Shown here: piece after piece, positions 33,829 through 41,772 of the stretch | How the letters are laid out: the number at the start of each line of letters is the position of its first letter | How positions within the stretch are numbered: position 1 is the stretch's first letter | Assembly: GCF_900111005.1 (NCBI RefSeq) | Contig: NZ_FOFV01000008.1 | Location: 248,001-312,000 of the forward strand | Reading direction: 5' to 3' | Length of the DNA: 64,000 bases | DNA from: Lentzea albida | GTDB taxonomy: Bacteria > Actinomycetota > Actinomycetes > Mycobacteriales > Pseudonocardiaceae | Translations under genes and position numbers: made by a program | The notes under the pieces: model-generated | Told to the model about the DNA's origin: nothing | Databases searched by the model: none | Seen by the model: only the letters and a program-made list of their open reading frames with translations

Positions 33829-33969
33829 CGCGGTCACCTCCTTACCTGCCAGGTGTCGTCCCCGGAGAGGCGGCGCTTGAGCTACGAGGACACCTGTGGA
33901 CGGGATTTCCCCCGTCCGGTTGACCGTCAACTGCTCCGATCCAGTGAGCTTGGAAGATCAACAACTCGC

Positions 33970-34422
33970 TCAGCCACCGAGGCAGGGCGCGAACCCGTAC
34001 ACCTCGTCGTCCAGGAGCACGACGTGCATCGATCCGATCTGGCTGCCGATGACCTGGTCCTTCTGGCGGATCGTGATCGTGACGGCCACGACGTAGACGT
34101 CACCGCGCGGGTGGGCCTTCTCGCCGGCGGGCGCCCAGTCGGCGTCCGCGCGCAGCGTCGCCCAGGTCGGCTCGACCTTGATGGTGGCGCCGCGCAGGTC
34201 GCAGGTCTTCTGCCGGAAGTCGGGGTGCTGCGTGTCCTTCAGCAGCTCGGCCTGCTGGGCCGCGCCCTCGTCACCTGCGGAGTTGACCCGCGCGTAGTAG
34301 TCCTTGAACTTCGTCCGCTCGTCGTCACCCAGCTGGGCCGGGCGCGCCTTGCCCGCGATCGGTCCGCCGCAGCCCGCGAGCAGTGCGAGCGCGGCCATGA
34401 GCACCACGAGTCGCTTAGCCAC
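33970..34422 (-). CDS. Small lipoprotein of unknown function
   Basis: A 150-residue secreted lipoprotein has a signal sequence ending in LALLAGCGG, with lipidation at the Cys. The mature part is about 130 residues of alpha/beta composition with two further cysteines (KTCDLRG and FAPCLGG) that could form a disulfide. No family recognised. The GTG start overlaps the end of the dus gene by 8 nt on the same strand, so it is probably co-translated with dus. Confidence 0.8.
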   Translation of the reverse strand: MAKRLVVLMAALALLAGCGGPIAGKARPAQLGDDERTKFKDYYARVNSAGDEGAAQQAELLKDTQHPDFRQKTCDLRGATIKVEPTWATLRADADWAPAGEKAHPRGDVYVVAVTITIRQKDQVIGSQIGSMHVVLLDDEVYGFAPCLGG

Positions 34423-35539
34423 CGGAGTGCATCACGTCCGCGCCGGACGGCACCGTGGCGTCCTCGGGGTCGTCCAGCCAGCCCTCGGGTAGCACCACCT
34501 TCGCCGACGAGCCCTGCCGGCCGCGCGGCCCCTCGGCGTTCGCGGGGAACGGCACGGACTTGTCGAGCGTGCCGATCAGGTCGTCCAGCTCCTGCAGGCT
34601 CGAGACCATCGCGAACGCCCGCCGCGTGTCCCCGCCGACCGGGAAGCCGTGCCAGTACCAGGCCATGTGCTTGCGCAGGTCGCGCAGACCCTTGTTCTCG
34701 CCGTCGTGGGCCGCGAGCAGCCGCGCGTGCGTCCTGAGCACCTCGGCGACCTCACCGAGGGTCGGCCCCTCGGGGACGGGCTCGCCGCGGAACGCCGCCT
34801 GCAGGTCCCGGAAGAGCCACGGCCTGCCGAGGCAGCCGCGCCCGACGACCACGCCGTCGCACCCGGTCTCGGCGACCATGTCGAGCGCGTCCTGGGCGCT
34901 GAAGATGTCGCCGTTGCCGAGCACGGGAATGCTCGTCACGGCCTCCTTGAGCCGCGCGATGGCCGACCAGTCCGCCTTGCCGGAGTACCGCTGCGACGCC
35001 GTGCGCGCGTGCAGTGCCACGGCCTGTGCGCCCTCGTCGGCCGCGATGCGCCCGGCGTCGAGGTACGTCAGGTGGTCGTCGTCGATGCCGATGCGGAACT
35101 TGACGGTGACCGGCATGTCCCCGGCGTTGCGGACCGCGGCCCGCACGATCTGCCGGAACAGCTCCCGCTTGTACGGCAGCGCGGCGCCACCGCCCTTGCG
35201 CGTCACCTTGGGCACGGGACAGCCGAAGTTCATGTCCATGTGGTCGGCGAGGTCCTCGTCCACGATCATCTTCGTGGCCTCGCCGACGTTCTTCGGGTCC
35301 ACGCCGTAGAGCTGCATGGACCGCGGGCTCTCGCCCTCGTCGAACGTGATCATGTGCATGGTCATCGGGTCGCGCTCGACCAGGGCGCGCGCGGTGATCA
35401 TCTCGCAGACGTAGAGCCCGGCCCCGTACTGACGGCACAGCTGCCGGAACGCCACGTTGGTGATGCCGGCCATGGGGGCCAGCACGACGGGCGGGTCGAC
35501 GGCGAACGGGCCGATCTTCAGCGTGGAGGGAACGGACAC
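34415..35539 (-). CDS. dus: tRNA-dihydrouridine synthase
   Basis: The 374-residue FMN enzyme reduces uridines in tRNA D-loops. The N-terminal VVLAPMAGITNVAFR, the active-site loop NFGCPVPKVTRKGGGAAL with the catalytic Cys, and the FMN phosphate-binding VLGNGDIFS and GVVVGRGCLGRPWLF are all present, as is the C-terminal helical domain. GTG 35539 gives the usual short leader before KIGPFAVDPP. It equals Rv0823c in position and ends the block conserved with mycobacteria. Confidence 0.95.
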   Translation of the reverse strand: MSVPSTLKIGPFAVDPPVVLAPMAGITNVAFRQLCRQYGAGLYVCEMITARALVERDPMTMHMITFDEGESPRSMQLYGVDPKNVGEATKMIVDEDLADHMDMNFGCPVPKVTRKGGGAALPYKRELFRQIVRAAVRNAGDMPVTVKFRIGIDDDHLTYLDAGRIAADEGAQAVALHARTASQRYSGKADWSAIARLKEAVTSIPVLGNGDIFSAQDALDMVAETGCDGVVVGRGCLGRPWLFRDLQAAFRGEPVPEGPTLGEVAEVLRTHARLLAAHDGENKGLRDLRKHMAWYWHGFPVGGDTRRAFAMVSSLQELDDLIGTLDKSVPFPANAEGPRGRQGSSAKVVLPEGWLDDPEDATVPSGADVMHSGG

Positions 35540-35616
35540 GGTGACCAGGTTACGGCACTGACCTGCCGTGATCTTCACCGTGAGTGACCAGCGGGGCGTC
35601 CGCGCCGCGATCTCGG

Positions 35617-36108
35617 TCACAGGCTCCGGGTCAGGGCGTCGAAGGTCTCCTGGTCGAAGGCGACGAGCCGGATCTGCTCGATCACCGGCTGCGAGCGGAC
35701 CGCAGCGACCGCGATGCGCGCGGCCCGGTCCGCCGGGAACCCGTAGATCCCCGTCGAGATCGCCGGGAACGCGATGCTCCGCGCCCCGAGCTCCCGCGCC
35801 AGCCGCAACGACCGGACGTAGCAGCTCGTCAGCACCTCGTCCTCGCCCTGCCCGCCGCCCTCCCACACGGGCCCGACGGTGTGGATCACGTGCTTCACCG
35901 GCGCGAGGTCGAACGCGGGAGTGGCGACGGCCTGCCCCGGGAGGCAGGGCGCGAGCTCCGCGCCGGCCTCCGCGAGCCTCGGCCCGGCCGCGCGGTGGAT
36001 CGCCCCGTCGACACCCCCGCCGCCGAGCAACGACTCGTTCGCCGCCGTGACGATGATGTCGACTTCCTGTCGAGTGATGTCGCCGCGCACCACGTCGATC
36101 GTTCCCAT
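35617..36108 (-). CDS. Macro-domain protein (O-acetyl-ADP-ribose deacetylase type)
   Basis: The 163-residue stand-alone macro domain has the ADP-ribose-binding sequences VTAANESLLGGGGVDGAIHRAAG and SIAFPAISTGIYGFP. The Asn and the GGGVDGAIH loop match MacroD-type hydrolases that remove ADP-ribose from proteins or deacetylate O-acetyl-ADP-ribose. ATG 36108 gives the normal start. It is divergent from a DUF4241 gene. No ADP-ribosyltransferase or sirtuin gene adjoins it, so a housekeeping role is as likely as a specific partner. Confidence 0.92.
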   Translation of the reverse strand: MGTIDVVRGDITRQEVDIIVTAANESLLGGGGVDGAIHRAAGPRLAEAGAELAPCLPGQAVATPAFDLAPVKHVIHTVGPVWEGGGQGEDEVLTSCYVRSLRLARELGARSIAFPAISTGIYGFPADRAARIAVAAVRSQPVIEQIRLVAFDQETFDALTRSL

Positions 36109-36231
36109 GCTGACCAGCGTGGCAGCGGATTCGTTGCGCCACCTGGGGTCTTCACTCACGGCGAACACCCAAGGTGCCCCGATCGGGTGTCGGACCCTTC
36201 TGCCAACATGCCCTTGGAGGTGGCCTAGCTC

Positions 36232-36912
36232 ATGGGGGCGGTTGCACTGATCAGGTCCGGGTTCGAGCGGTTCTTCGTCGACGGACCCGTCGGCAGGTCG
36301 ACCGGCGGTGGCGAACAGCAGGTCATCACCGTCGAACAGGTGGGTGAGCTGGCCCTGCCGACGGGCAGGCTCGTGGCGGCGGACCCGTTCGTCGTCTGGC
36401 CGGAGGACGCGGAGGCGTTCACCGACGAGGTCGAGCCGGGCAGCTACCCGGTGTCGGTCTCGCTGGTGTCGTACATCGACGGCGACGGCGTTCCCGACGA
36501 GCGGCAGGGGTATCGCGTCGCGGCCGCGAAGGTGACGATCAAGGACGAGCCCGCGTACTCGTGGCGTCCGGCGGTCGTGCCGGGTGAGCACGTGCCGATG
36601 CTGCCGGTGATGCCGGAGTTCGGGTACGAGGTGAAGTCGAGCACCGGCGCGTTCTTCGACCTCGCCGCGGCCACGGCGGTCGACCGCCTCGTCAGCGACG
36701 ACGAGCTGGGCAACTGCGACCTGATCGACGCGCTGGGCGCGGTGGGCGGCGGGCGTGGTCCCACCAACGTGACCGACGCCCGCTCCGGCCTGAACGTCGT
36801 GGCGTTCTCGACCGGGTGGGGCGACGGCGTCTACCCGACGTGGGTCGGCCGCAACACCGCGGGCGACCCGGTCGCGTTCGTGACGGACTTCTTCGTGATC
36901 AACAAGGTCTAG
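36232..36912 (+). CDS. DUF4241 domain protein
   Basis: This 226-residue protein is a DUF4241 member: LPTGRLVAADPFVVWPEDAEAF, GSYPVSVSLV and the C-terminal TGWGDGVYPTWVGRNTAGDPVAFVTDFFV are typical. The function of the family is unknown; it has been noted among immunity-type proteins but also occurs alone. A strong GGAGGTGG lies about 10 nt before the ATG. Its end overlaps the convergent SOD-like gene by 4 bp. Confidence 0.82.
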   Translation: MGAVALIRSGFERFFVDGPVGRSTGGGEQQVITVEQVGELALPTGRLVAADPFVVWPEDAEAFTDEVEPGSYPVSVSLVSYIDGDGVPDERQGYRVAAAKVTIKDEPAYSWRPAVVPGEHVPMLPVMPEFGYEVKSSTGAFFDLAAATAVDRLVSDDELGNCDLIDALGAVGGGRGPTNVTDARSGLNVVAFSTGWGDGVYPTWVGRNTAGDPVAFVTDFFVINKV

Positions 36913-37454
36913 AAGGCGACGTTCACGCACGCCAGTCGTGGCCCGGCGGTGCCCGCCTCGCCGGGTCCGGTGTGCGTGTGTTCGTTGTGCAGCACCACGG
37001 ACTGCGCGTGCCGTTCGGTGAACTGCCAGTCCACAGTGGAGTCCGAGTAGGCGAACCCGTTGGCATCCGTGTGCACGTCGAGCCAGATCTCGTTGCGGGA
37101 GTTGGCGTATGCCGGGTCGACGGACGGCTGCACGGGGTCGTTGACGTTCTGGAAGTGCGGGCCCGAGTCGGCGGGAGCCGCGCCGCACTTCTTCACGTGG
37201 ACGTGCGCGCCGTAGGCCCGGTTCGGCAGCAATCCCTTGAGTACCAACAGGACCGTCGTCCGTCCGCCGACCGACGGCACCCCGACGACGGTGACCTTCG
37301 CACCGGCCGGGACCTTCGCGTCGTAGGTGACGGCCTTCGCCTTGTCGCGGTAACTCTCGAACGTCGCGGACGTGTGGGCCACGGTCGCGGGGTCGGCGTG
37401 CGCGGTTCCGGTGAACAGGAGCGCGGCGGAGACCGCGACTGCAAGCGTCTTCAT
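36909..37454 (-). CDS. Secreted Cu/Zn superoxide dismutase-like protein
   Basis: The 181-residue protein has a signal peptide (cut near AHA-DP) and a SodC-like beta barrel. Probable copper ligands are H84 and H86 (GAHVHVKKC), H100 (SGPHFQN) and H156 (VVLHNEH). The disulfide Cys pair is C90/C176, and the active-site Arg is R173 in GPRLACV. The zinc-loop histidines are missing: no His occurs between 100 and 128. A Cu-only enzyme, as reported for M. tuberculosis SodC, or a CHRD-like relative is possible. ATG 37454 follows AAGGGG. Confidence 0.75.
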   Translation of the reverse strand: MKTLAVAVSAALLFTGTAHADPATVAHTSATFESYRDKAKAVTYDAKVPAGAKVTVVGVPSVGGRTTVLLVLKGLLPNRAYGAHVHVKKCGAAPADSGPHFQNVNDPVQPSVDPAYANSRNEIWLDVHTDANGFAYSDSTVDWQFTERHAQSVVLHNEHTHTGPGEAGTAGPRLACVNVAF

Positions 37455-37531
37455 GGACCCCTTGCTTAGCGCCAACGGTCCAGCTCTGCATCTTGGGGTT
37501 TCAACCGCCTCGAGGTGGGTACGCGGGATTC

Positions 37532-38008
37532 GTGAGTGAAGCGGAGGAGTCCGACCAGCGCAGGCTCGCGCGCAACGTCAACGAGTTGATGCAGGAACTG
37601 CGCGTGGCCCAGGCCGGCGTGCAGATCCTGTTCGGCTTCCTGCTCTCCATCGCGTTCACCGACAAGTACGCCTCCGTCAGCGACTACATCCGGGTGACCC
37701 ACCTGGTCACGGTGCTCTGCGCCGCTGTCGCCGTCGCCTTCCTCACCGCGCCCGCCGCGTGGCACCGCGTCCTGTTCCGCCAGGGCCGCCGCGAGGACGT
37801 GGTCGACCACGGCAACACGTTCGCCGTGGTCGGACTGGCCTTCCTGGCTCTGGCGATGACCGGCACCGTCCTGCTGCTCGCCGAGGTGGTCCTGGGCGGC
37901 TGGCCCGCGATCGTGGTCGGCGCGTTCGCGTTCGTCGTCTTCTCGGGCCTCTGGTTCGCGCTGCCGTTCGCGTCATCCGAGCGTGCTCAGGACGGCGAGA
38001 GCCCCTAA
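37532..38008 (+). CDS. DUF6328-like four-helix membrane protein
   Basis: The 158-residue protein starts with an acidic/basic cytoplasmic part (SEAEESDQRRLARNVNELMQELRVAQAG) followed by four hydrophobic segments. The segment QAGVQILFGFLLSIAF and the pattern around AWHRVLFR match the DUF6328 family of small actinobacterial membrane proteins. The role is unknown. GTG 37532 is chosen to match the family start. The 3' end overlaps the convergent membrane-protein gene by 36 bp. Confidence 0.75.
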   Translation: MSEAEESDQRRLARNVNELMQELRVAQAGVQILFGFLLSIAFTDKYASVSDYIRVTHLVTVLCAAVAVAFLTAPAAWHRVLFRQGRREDVVDHGNTFAVVGLAFLALAMTGTVLLLAEVVLGGWPAIVVGAFAFVVFSGLWFALPFASSERAQDGESP

Positions 38009-38656
38009 CCCGAGCGCGACGGGCACGGCCGTCAGCACGTTCTTCCTCGTCGGCCGCGGCAGCTCCCGCAACACCCGAACGCCCAAAGGCACCAGCGCGA
38101 CGCACAACCCGGCCGTGCCGACGACCGACAGCGGTTCGGTGCCCTTCAACACCCCGAGCGGCAACAACCCCGCGGTCGCCAGCGCCACCGACCTGACCAG
38201 CCCGAACGCCTTCGCGCGGTACGCCGCGAACGCCAGCACGAACCAGCCGAGAACGATCGTGAACGACAGGGCGCTGAACAGGTGCAGCTCGCCGTACCCG
38301 CCGGCGACCAGTGCCGTGGCGCGCTCGACGCCCAGTTGCCCGGTGGCGTTGAAGGCGGCCTGGTCGACGCCGGCGTGGAAGGTCCGCGCGAACAACCCGA
38401 CCGTCACCAGGACCCCGCCCCAGGCAGCCCACCGGGTGCCGATCCGCTGCACCAGGTGCGCGACCGCCGCCCACAGCACGACGTTGCCCGCCAGGAAAGC
38501 GGTGTAGGCCGCCCGCACCAGTTCCGGGTGCTCGTGCAGAGCCTTGAGCTGGTCAGGGAAGAAGAAGTGGAACGGCGACCGCAACAGCGTTCCCGCCAAC
38601 AACACAGGCCCGGCGATCAGCGCCGCGCCACCGACCCATCCGTTCGGAAACCTCAT
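37973..38656 (-). CDS. Multi-pass membrane protein of unknown function
   Basis: This 227-residue protein has about six or seven hydrophobic helices and a conserved-looking pair of His residues (FARTFHAGVDQAAF and GYGELHLFSAL) in the membrane that could bind a metal or cofactor. I do not recognise a named family. The ATG 38656 start is the first after an upstream stop. It converges with the DUF6328 gene and diverges from the DHA2 exporter. Confidence 0.65.
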   Translation of the reverse strand: MRFPNGWVGGAALIAGPVLLAGTLLRSPFHFFFPDQLKALHEHPELVRAAYTAFLAGNVVLWAAVAHLVQRIGTRWAAWGGVLVTVGLFARTFHAGVDQAAFNATGQLGVERATALVAGGYGELHLFSALSFTIVLGWFVLAFAAYRAKAFGLVRSVALATAGLLPLGVLKGTEPLSVVGTAGLCVALVPLGVRVLRELPRPTRKNVLTAVPVALGLGALAVLSTLG

Positions 38657-38797
38657 GACCGTGGACGCTGTCAGTGTTCAAGGGGCTTGTGATCGGCCCG
38701 TGGTCCTAGACGCCGACCGGTTCTCCGAAAACTCTCGAACGTCCGTGTCGATTCGCGGCTCGTCGGTTCGACGAACAGGTGTAGGGCGAAAACCCGG

Positions 38798-38912
38798 ATG
38801 AGACCGGAGCCGCGATGAGGAAGACTCGGACGCACCGATGAGTTCCTTCAGCGCTGCGGGTCTTCTCGGGTGTCGCGAAGAACCTGATGCCAGCAACCGA
38901 GTGAGGGCCTGA
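38798..38912 (+). other. Chain of three overlapping mini-ORFs in the exporter leader
   Basis: Three ATG-initiated mini-ORFs overlap successively by ATGA. They are 38798-38818 (MRPEPR), 38815-38841 (MRKTRTHR) and 38838-38912 (24 codons, MSSFSAAGLLGCREEPDASN then RVRA). The last stops one base before the exporter ATG at 38914. They use three different frames. This resembles a translational-attenuation leader, but expression is unproven. Confidence 0.5.
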
Positions 38913-38913
38913 C

Positions 38914-40359
38914 ATGCCTGCTGCAGTGAAAGACCGCCCGACAACAGGGGCGGGCAAGACACCGCTGGTGGTGCGCCTCCTGGTGCTGGCCACGTTCGTC
39001 GTGATCCTCAACGAGACGCTGATGATCAACGCGATCCCGCGCCTCATGGAGTCGATGCACGTCACCGAACAGGCCGCCCAATGGGTGTCCACCGCGTTCA
39101 TGCTCACCATGGCCGCCGTGATCCCGGTCACCGGCTGGTTCCTGCAGCGCGTCACCACCCGCCAGGGCTACGCGATGGCGATGGGCGTCTTCCTGGCCGG
39201 CACCGCCCTCTCCGCGGCCGCGCCGACGTTCACCGTCCTGCTCCTGGGCCGCATCGTGCAGGCAGCAGGCACGGCCGTGATGATGCCGCTGCTCATGACC
39301 ACGTTGATGACCGTCGTCCCCGAACAGGACCGCGGCCGCGTGATGGGCAACGTGACCCTCGCGATCTCGGTGGCCCCGGCCCTCGGCCCGGCCATCTCGG
39401 GCCTGATCCTGCAACTCGGCTCGTGGCGCCTCCTGTTCATCGCCGTCCTCCCGGTGGCCGGCGCCGTGACGTACTTCGGCCTCCGCCAGCTCGACAACAT
39501 CGGCGAGCCCCAGGTCAGCACCCTGGACTGGGCCTCGGCGGCCATGGCCACCCTCGGCTTCGGCGGCCTGGTCTACGGCCTGAGCCTCTTCGGCGAGGGC
39601 GCGGAACACCTCGGCCCGAGCATCGGCATCGTCGTGGCGGGCGCCGCCACCATCGCGTTCTTCGTGCTCCGCCAGCTCAAGCTGCAGCGAACAGGCGCCC
39701 CGCTCATGGACCTGCGCACCCTGACCCACCGCACCTTCGCCCTGTCGCTGACCCTCATGTGCGTCGCGTTCCTGGCGATGATGGGCTCGATGATCCTGCT
39801 GCCCCTCTACCTGCAGAACCTCCGAGGCCTCACCCCGCTCCAGACGGGCCTGCTCCTGATGCCGGGCGGCCTCGCGATGGGACTCCTCGGCCCCACGGTC
39901 GGCAGGATCTACGACCGCCTCGGCAGCCGCCCGCTGGTCATCCCGGGCTCCATCGGCATCGTGCTGTCCCTGGCGGGCTTCACCCAGATCTCGACGACCA
40001 TGCCGTACTGGCAGATCCTCGCCCTCCACGCACTCCTCATGGTCGGCCTGGCAGCGACCTTCACCCCGATCTTCACCCTCGGCATGGGCGCCCTCCCGCC
40101 GAACATGTACCCGCACGGCAGCTCGATCCTCGGCACCCTCCAGCAGGTGGCGGCAGCCCTGGGCACCGCCCTCGTCGTCACCGTGATGTCGGCCCGCACC
40201 ACCTCCCTCGTGGGTGAGGGGGTCGCGGAGGCGGCGGCGCAGCTGAGCGGCATGAAGCTGGCGTTCGTGATCGCCACGGTGCTGGCCGCGGTCACGATCG
40301 TGGTGGCGGCCCTCCTGCCGAACCGCACCACCACGTCCGGCGACGTGATGGCGCACTGA
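38914..40359 (+). CDS. DHA2-family MFS drug exporter (EmrB/QacA type)
   Basis: The 481-residue protein has about fourteen transmembrane helices and the DHA2 layout. Visible elements are NETLMINAIPRLMESMHVTE in helix 1 and following loop (motif D1-like), LLGRIVQAAGTAVMMPL, and motif C-like VAPALGPAISGLILQLGSWR. Members export drugs or lipophilic compounds by proton antiport. The gene follows a leader with three overlapping mini-ORFs and an 11-bp palindrome (38766-38776), so substrate-responsive control is possible. No TetR or MarR gene adjoins it. Confidence 0.9.
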   Translation: MPAAVKDRPTTGAGKTPLVVRLLVLATFVVILNETLMINAIPRLMESMHVTEQAAQWVSTAFMLTMAAVIPVTGWFLQRVTTRQGYAMAMGVFLAGTALSAAAPTFTVLLLGRIVQAAGTAVMMPLLMTTLMTVVPEQDRGRVMGNVTLAISVAPALGPAISGLILQLGSWRLLFIAVLPVAGAVTYFGLRQLDNIGEPQVSTLDWASAAMATLGFGGLVYGLSLFGEGAEHLGPSIGIVVAGAATIAFFVLRQLKLQRTGAPLMDLRTLTHRTFALSLTLMCVAFLAMMGSMILLPLYLQNLRGLTPLQTGLLLMPGGLAMGLLGPTVGRIYDRLGSRPLVIPGSIGIVLSLAGFTQISTTMPYWQILALHALLMVGLAATFTPIFTLGMGALPPNMYPHGSSILGTLQQVAAALGTALVVTVMSARTTSLVGEGVAEAAAQLSGMKLAFVIATVLAAVTIVVAALLPNRTTTSGDVMAH

Positions 40360-40415
40360 GAATCGCGCCTGCCAGCGTTATAGGACCACCACATTGCCAG
40401 TCATGGAACACCGGC

Positions 40416-40448
40416 AGCGCAGCGCTGGCCATTGGCGAACGCTGCGCT
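40416..40448. terminator. Possible terminator hairpin after the DHA2 exporter
   Basis: A 9-bp perfect stem (40416-40424 with 40440-40448) with a 15-nt loop lies 57 bp after the exporter stop. It is weaker than the other terminators in the window, and the 213-bp gap otherwise shows only the methyltransferase promoter region. Confidence 0.4.
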
Positions 40449-40572
40449 CCTGTGCGACCAAAATGCGGCATGGGCGGGCACGTTTCCCTTCACGAAAAAG
40501 AATGGTGACCGACTTGCTCCGCTGATGTACTGATGGCCACCGTGTGTCTCCCGCGTAACGGAGGTAGCAGTC

Positions 40573-41328
40573 GTGAGTGGCTATAACGCGCTTGCCGAGG
40601 TGTACGAGTGGCTGATCTCCGATGTGAAGATGGCTCCGGCCGAGTTCGCCGCGTCGTTCGATGACGTCCTCAATCTCCTGCCGCCGAACGCTCACGTCCT
40701 CGATTGTTCGTGCGGAACCGGACAACTGGCGGTTGGCCTAGCCGGTCGCGGCATGCACGTCGTCGCAACTGACGCCAGCGAAGCGATGGTTCGTCGGACC
40801 GCGGAGCTGTCTGAGCAGTTCAGGGCCCCGGTCCGGACGGCGCGGGCGGACTGGCAAGAGTTGCCCGAGCACTTCGATGATGACACCTTCGACATGGTGT
40901 TCTGCGTAGGCAACTCGCTGCACCATGCCGAGGGCGCGCGAGGCAGAGTCGCTGCTCTGGAGTCGATGTCACGACTTCTGCACCGCGGCGGGCGATTGGT
41001 CCTCACCTCCCGCACTTGGGAACTCGTCAGGGCCAGAGGTTCCCGGCTGGAAATCAGCGACCGACTCGTCCGCCGGAACGGTCGCGATGCCGTCGTGGTC
41101 TACCGCTGGGACATTGCGCCGAACTGGGAGGACGAACACCACATCGAGATTGCGATTGCGCAACTGGATGCGGCTGGGTCGGTTCTTGCCCGCTCGGAAT
41201 TGCTGTCGAGCTGGCCCTACCGACACGAAGAACTCGAAGCCGAGTTGCGCCGGGTCGGACTCCAGACAGAACTGAGCACGTTCAACCTCGAGGCCGAGAA
41301 CTACATGGTGGTGGCGAGCAAGGCGTAG
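40573..41328 (+). CDS. Class I SAM-dependent methyltransferase
   Basis: The 251-residue protein has the Rossmann SAM-binding motif I VLDCSCGTGQL, the acidic end of strand 2 (VVATDASEAMV), motif II-like FDMVFCVGNSLHHA and a post-motif GGRLVLTSRTWEL. The substrate is unknown; the overall shape resembles small-molecule methyltransferases such as the glycine/sarcosine type. GTG 40573 follows GGAGG. The codon use is less GC-extreme than in the genes to the left, and the flanking DNA contains AICE-like sequence, so it may be cargo of an older element. Confidence 0.88.
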   Translation: MSGYNALAEVYEWLISDVKMAPAEFAASFDDVLNLLPPNAHVLDCSCGTGQLAVGLAGRGMHVVATDASEAMVRRTAELSEQFRAPVRTARADWQELPEHFDDDTFDMVFCVGNSLHHAEGARGRVAALESMSRLLHRGGRLVLTSRTWELVRARGSRLEISDRLVRRNGRDAVVVYRWDIAPNWEDEHHIEIAIAQLDAAGSVLARSELLSSWPYRHEELEAELRRVGLQTELSTFNLEAENYMVVASKA

Positions 41329-41611
41329 ACAACGGGCTCTCAGCCCGCGGCCGGCCCTGATGCGTGGCAAGGCGGCGCAACCGTCGAGCGCCGTGCCCCA
41401 TGCTGGACGGCTCAGCCTTGAGCAAGCTGTGTCGACGCCCTTGAGGGCGCGCGCTCGACAAGCCGAACCAAGACCCTGACAGGACGAAGAAGACCAGTTC
41501 GAGAACGGTCCGCCTCATGCCGCAGCTTGGGACTCAGCGGGGTAAAGCGCATCAAAGGTGTGCCAGCGCTCCGGGCATGAGAAACGCCCAGGCCGTCGAC
41601 CTGGGCGTTCA
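41329..41611. other. Non-coding flank resembling AICE ends
   Basis: No gene is supported in this 283-bp stretch. The part 41525-41611 aligns by eye with the element's int-proximal end (51225-51306). Both share TAAAGCGCATCAAAGG (from 41543 and 51238), a tRNA-proximal hairpin (41583-41609 here) and then the att core. The sequence GGCAAGGCGGCGCA near 41367 also recurs inside the element near 42242. It looks like the scar of an earlier, related integration. Confidence 0.55.
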
Positions 41612-41647
41612 GTGGGCCGCCAGGGACTCGAACCCTGAACCCGAAGA
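41612..41647. repeat. att core, distal copy (3' tRNA-Lys fragment)
   Basis: These 36 bp are identical to 51307-51342, the 3' third of the tRNA-Lys gene including the T arm. After the core, the sequence diverges from the tRNA, so this is a fragment and not a gene. It marks the far end of the integrated element. Confidence 0.92.
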
Positions 41648-41685
41648 GTAAGAGCCTTCGCTTGGCGTTGTTCGTCGATCTTCCC

Positions 41686-41735
41686 CCACAGTGCTCGCTA
41701 CCTGCGCGGATGCGGTCTTGATCTGAGCACTGTGG
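41686..41735. repeat. 11-bp inverted repeat near the left att core
   Basis: CCACAGTGCTC (41686-41696) pairs perfectly with GAGCACTGTGG (41725-41735), spaced by 28 bp. A direct repeat TCGACGTTT follows at 41747-41755 and 41757-41765. These could be arm-type or excisionase sites of the element. Confidence 0.5.
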
Positions 41736-41772
41736 ACAGTCGCTTCTCGACGTTTATCGACGTTTTACGAGA

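Noticed and set aside
33919-33931. GTTGAC-C-GTCAAC palindrome upstream of the GGDEF gene as an operator
   Set aside because: It is 91-103 bp from the start with no second copy and no known regulator; too weak to annotate.
36109-36912. Macro domain plus DUF4241 as a toxin-immunity or defence pair
   Set aside because: The two genes are divergent, each is common as a single gene, and no toxin or ADP-ribosyltransferase is adjacent.
38678-38962. 94-residue gene antisense to the exporter leader
   Set aside because: No conserved features and no ribosome-binding site; the region is better explained as the exporter's promoter and leader.
41360-41530. Small proteins in the flank left of the AICE
   Set aside because: Short frames with no motif; the sequence is instead similar to non-coding parts of the element.
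41612-41647. Second tRNA-Lys gene at the left end of the AICE
   Set aside because: Only the 3' third matches; the anticodon and 5' acceptor strand are missing, so it is an att fragment.
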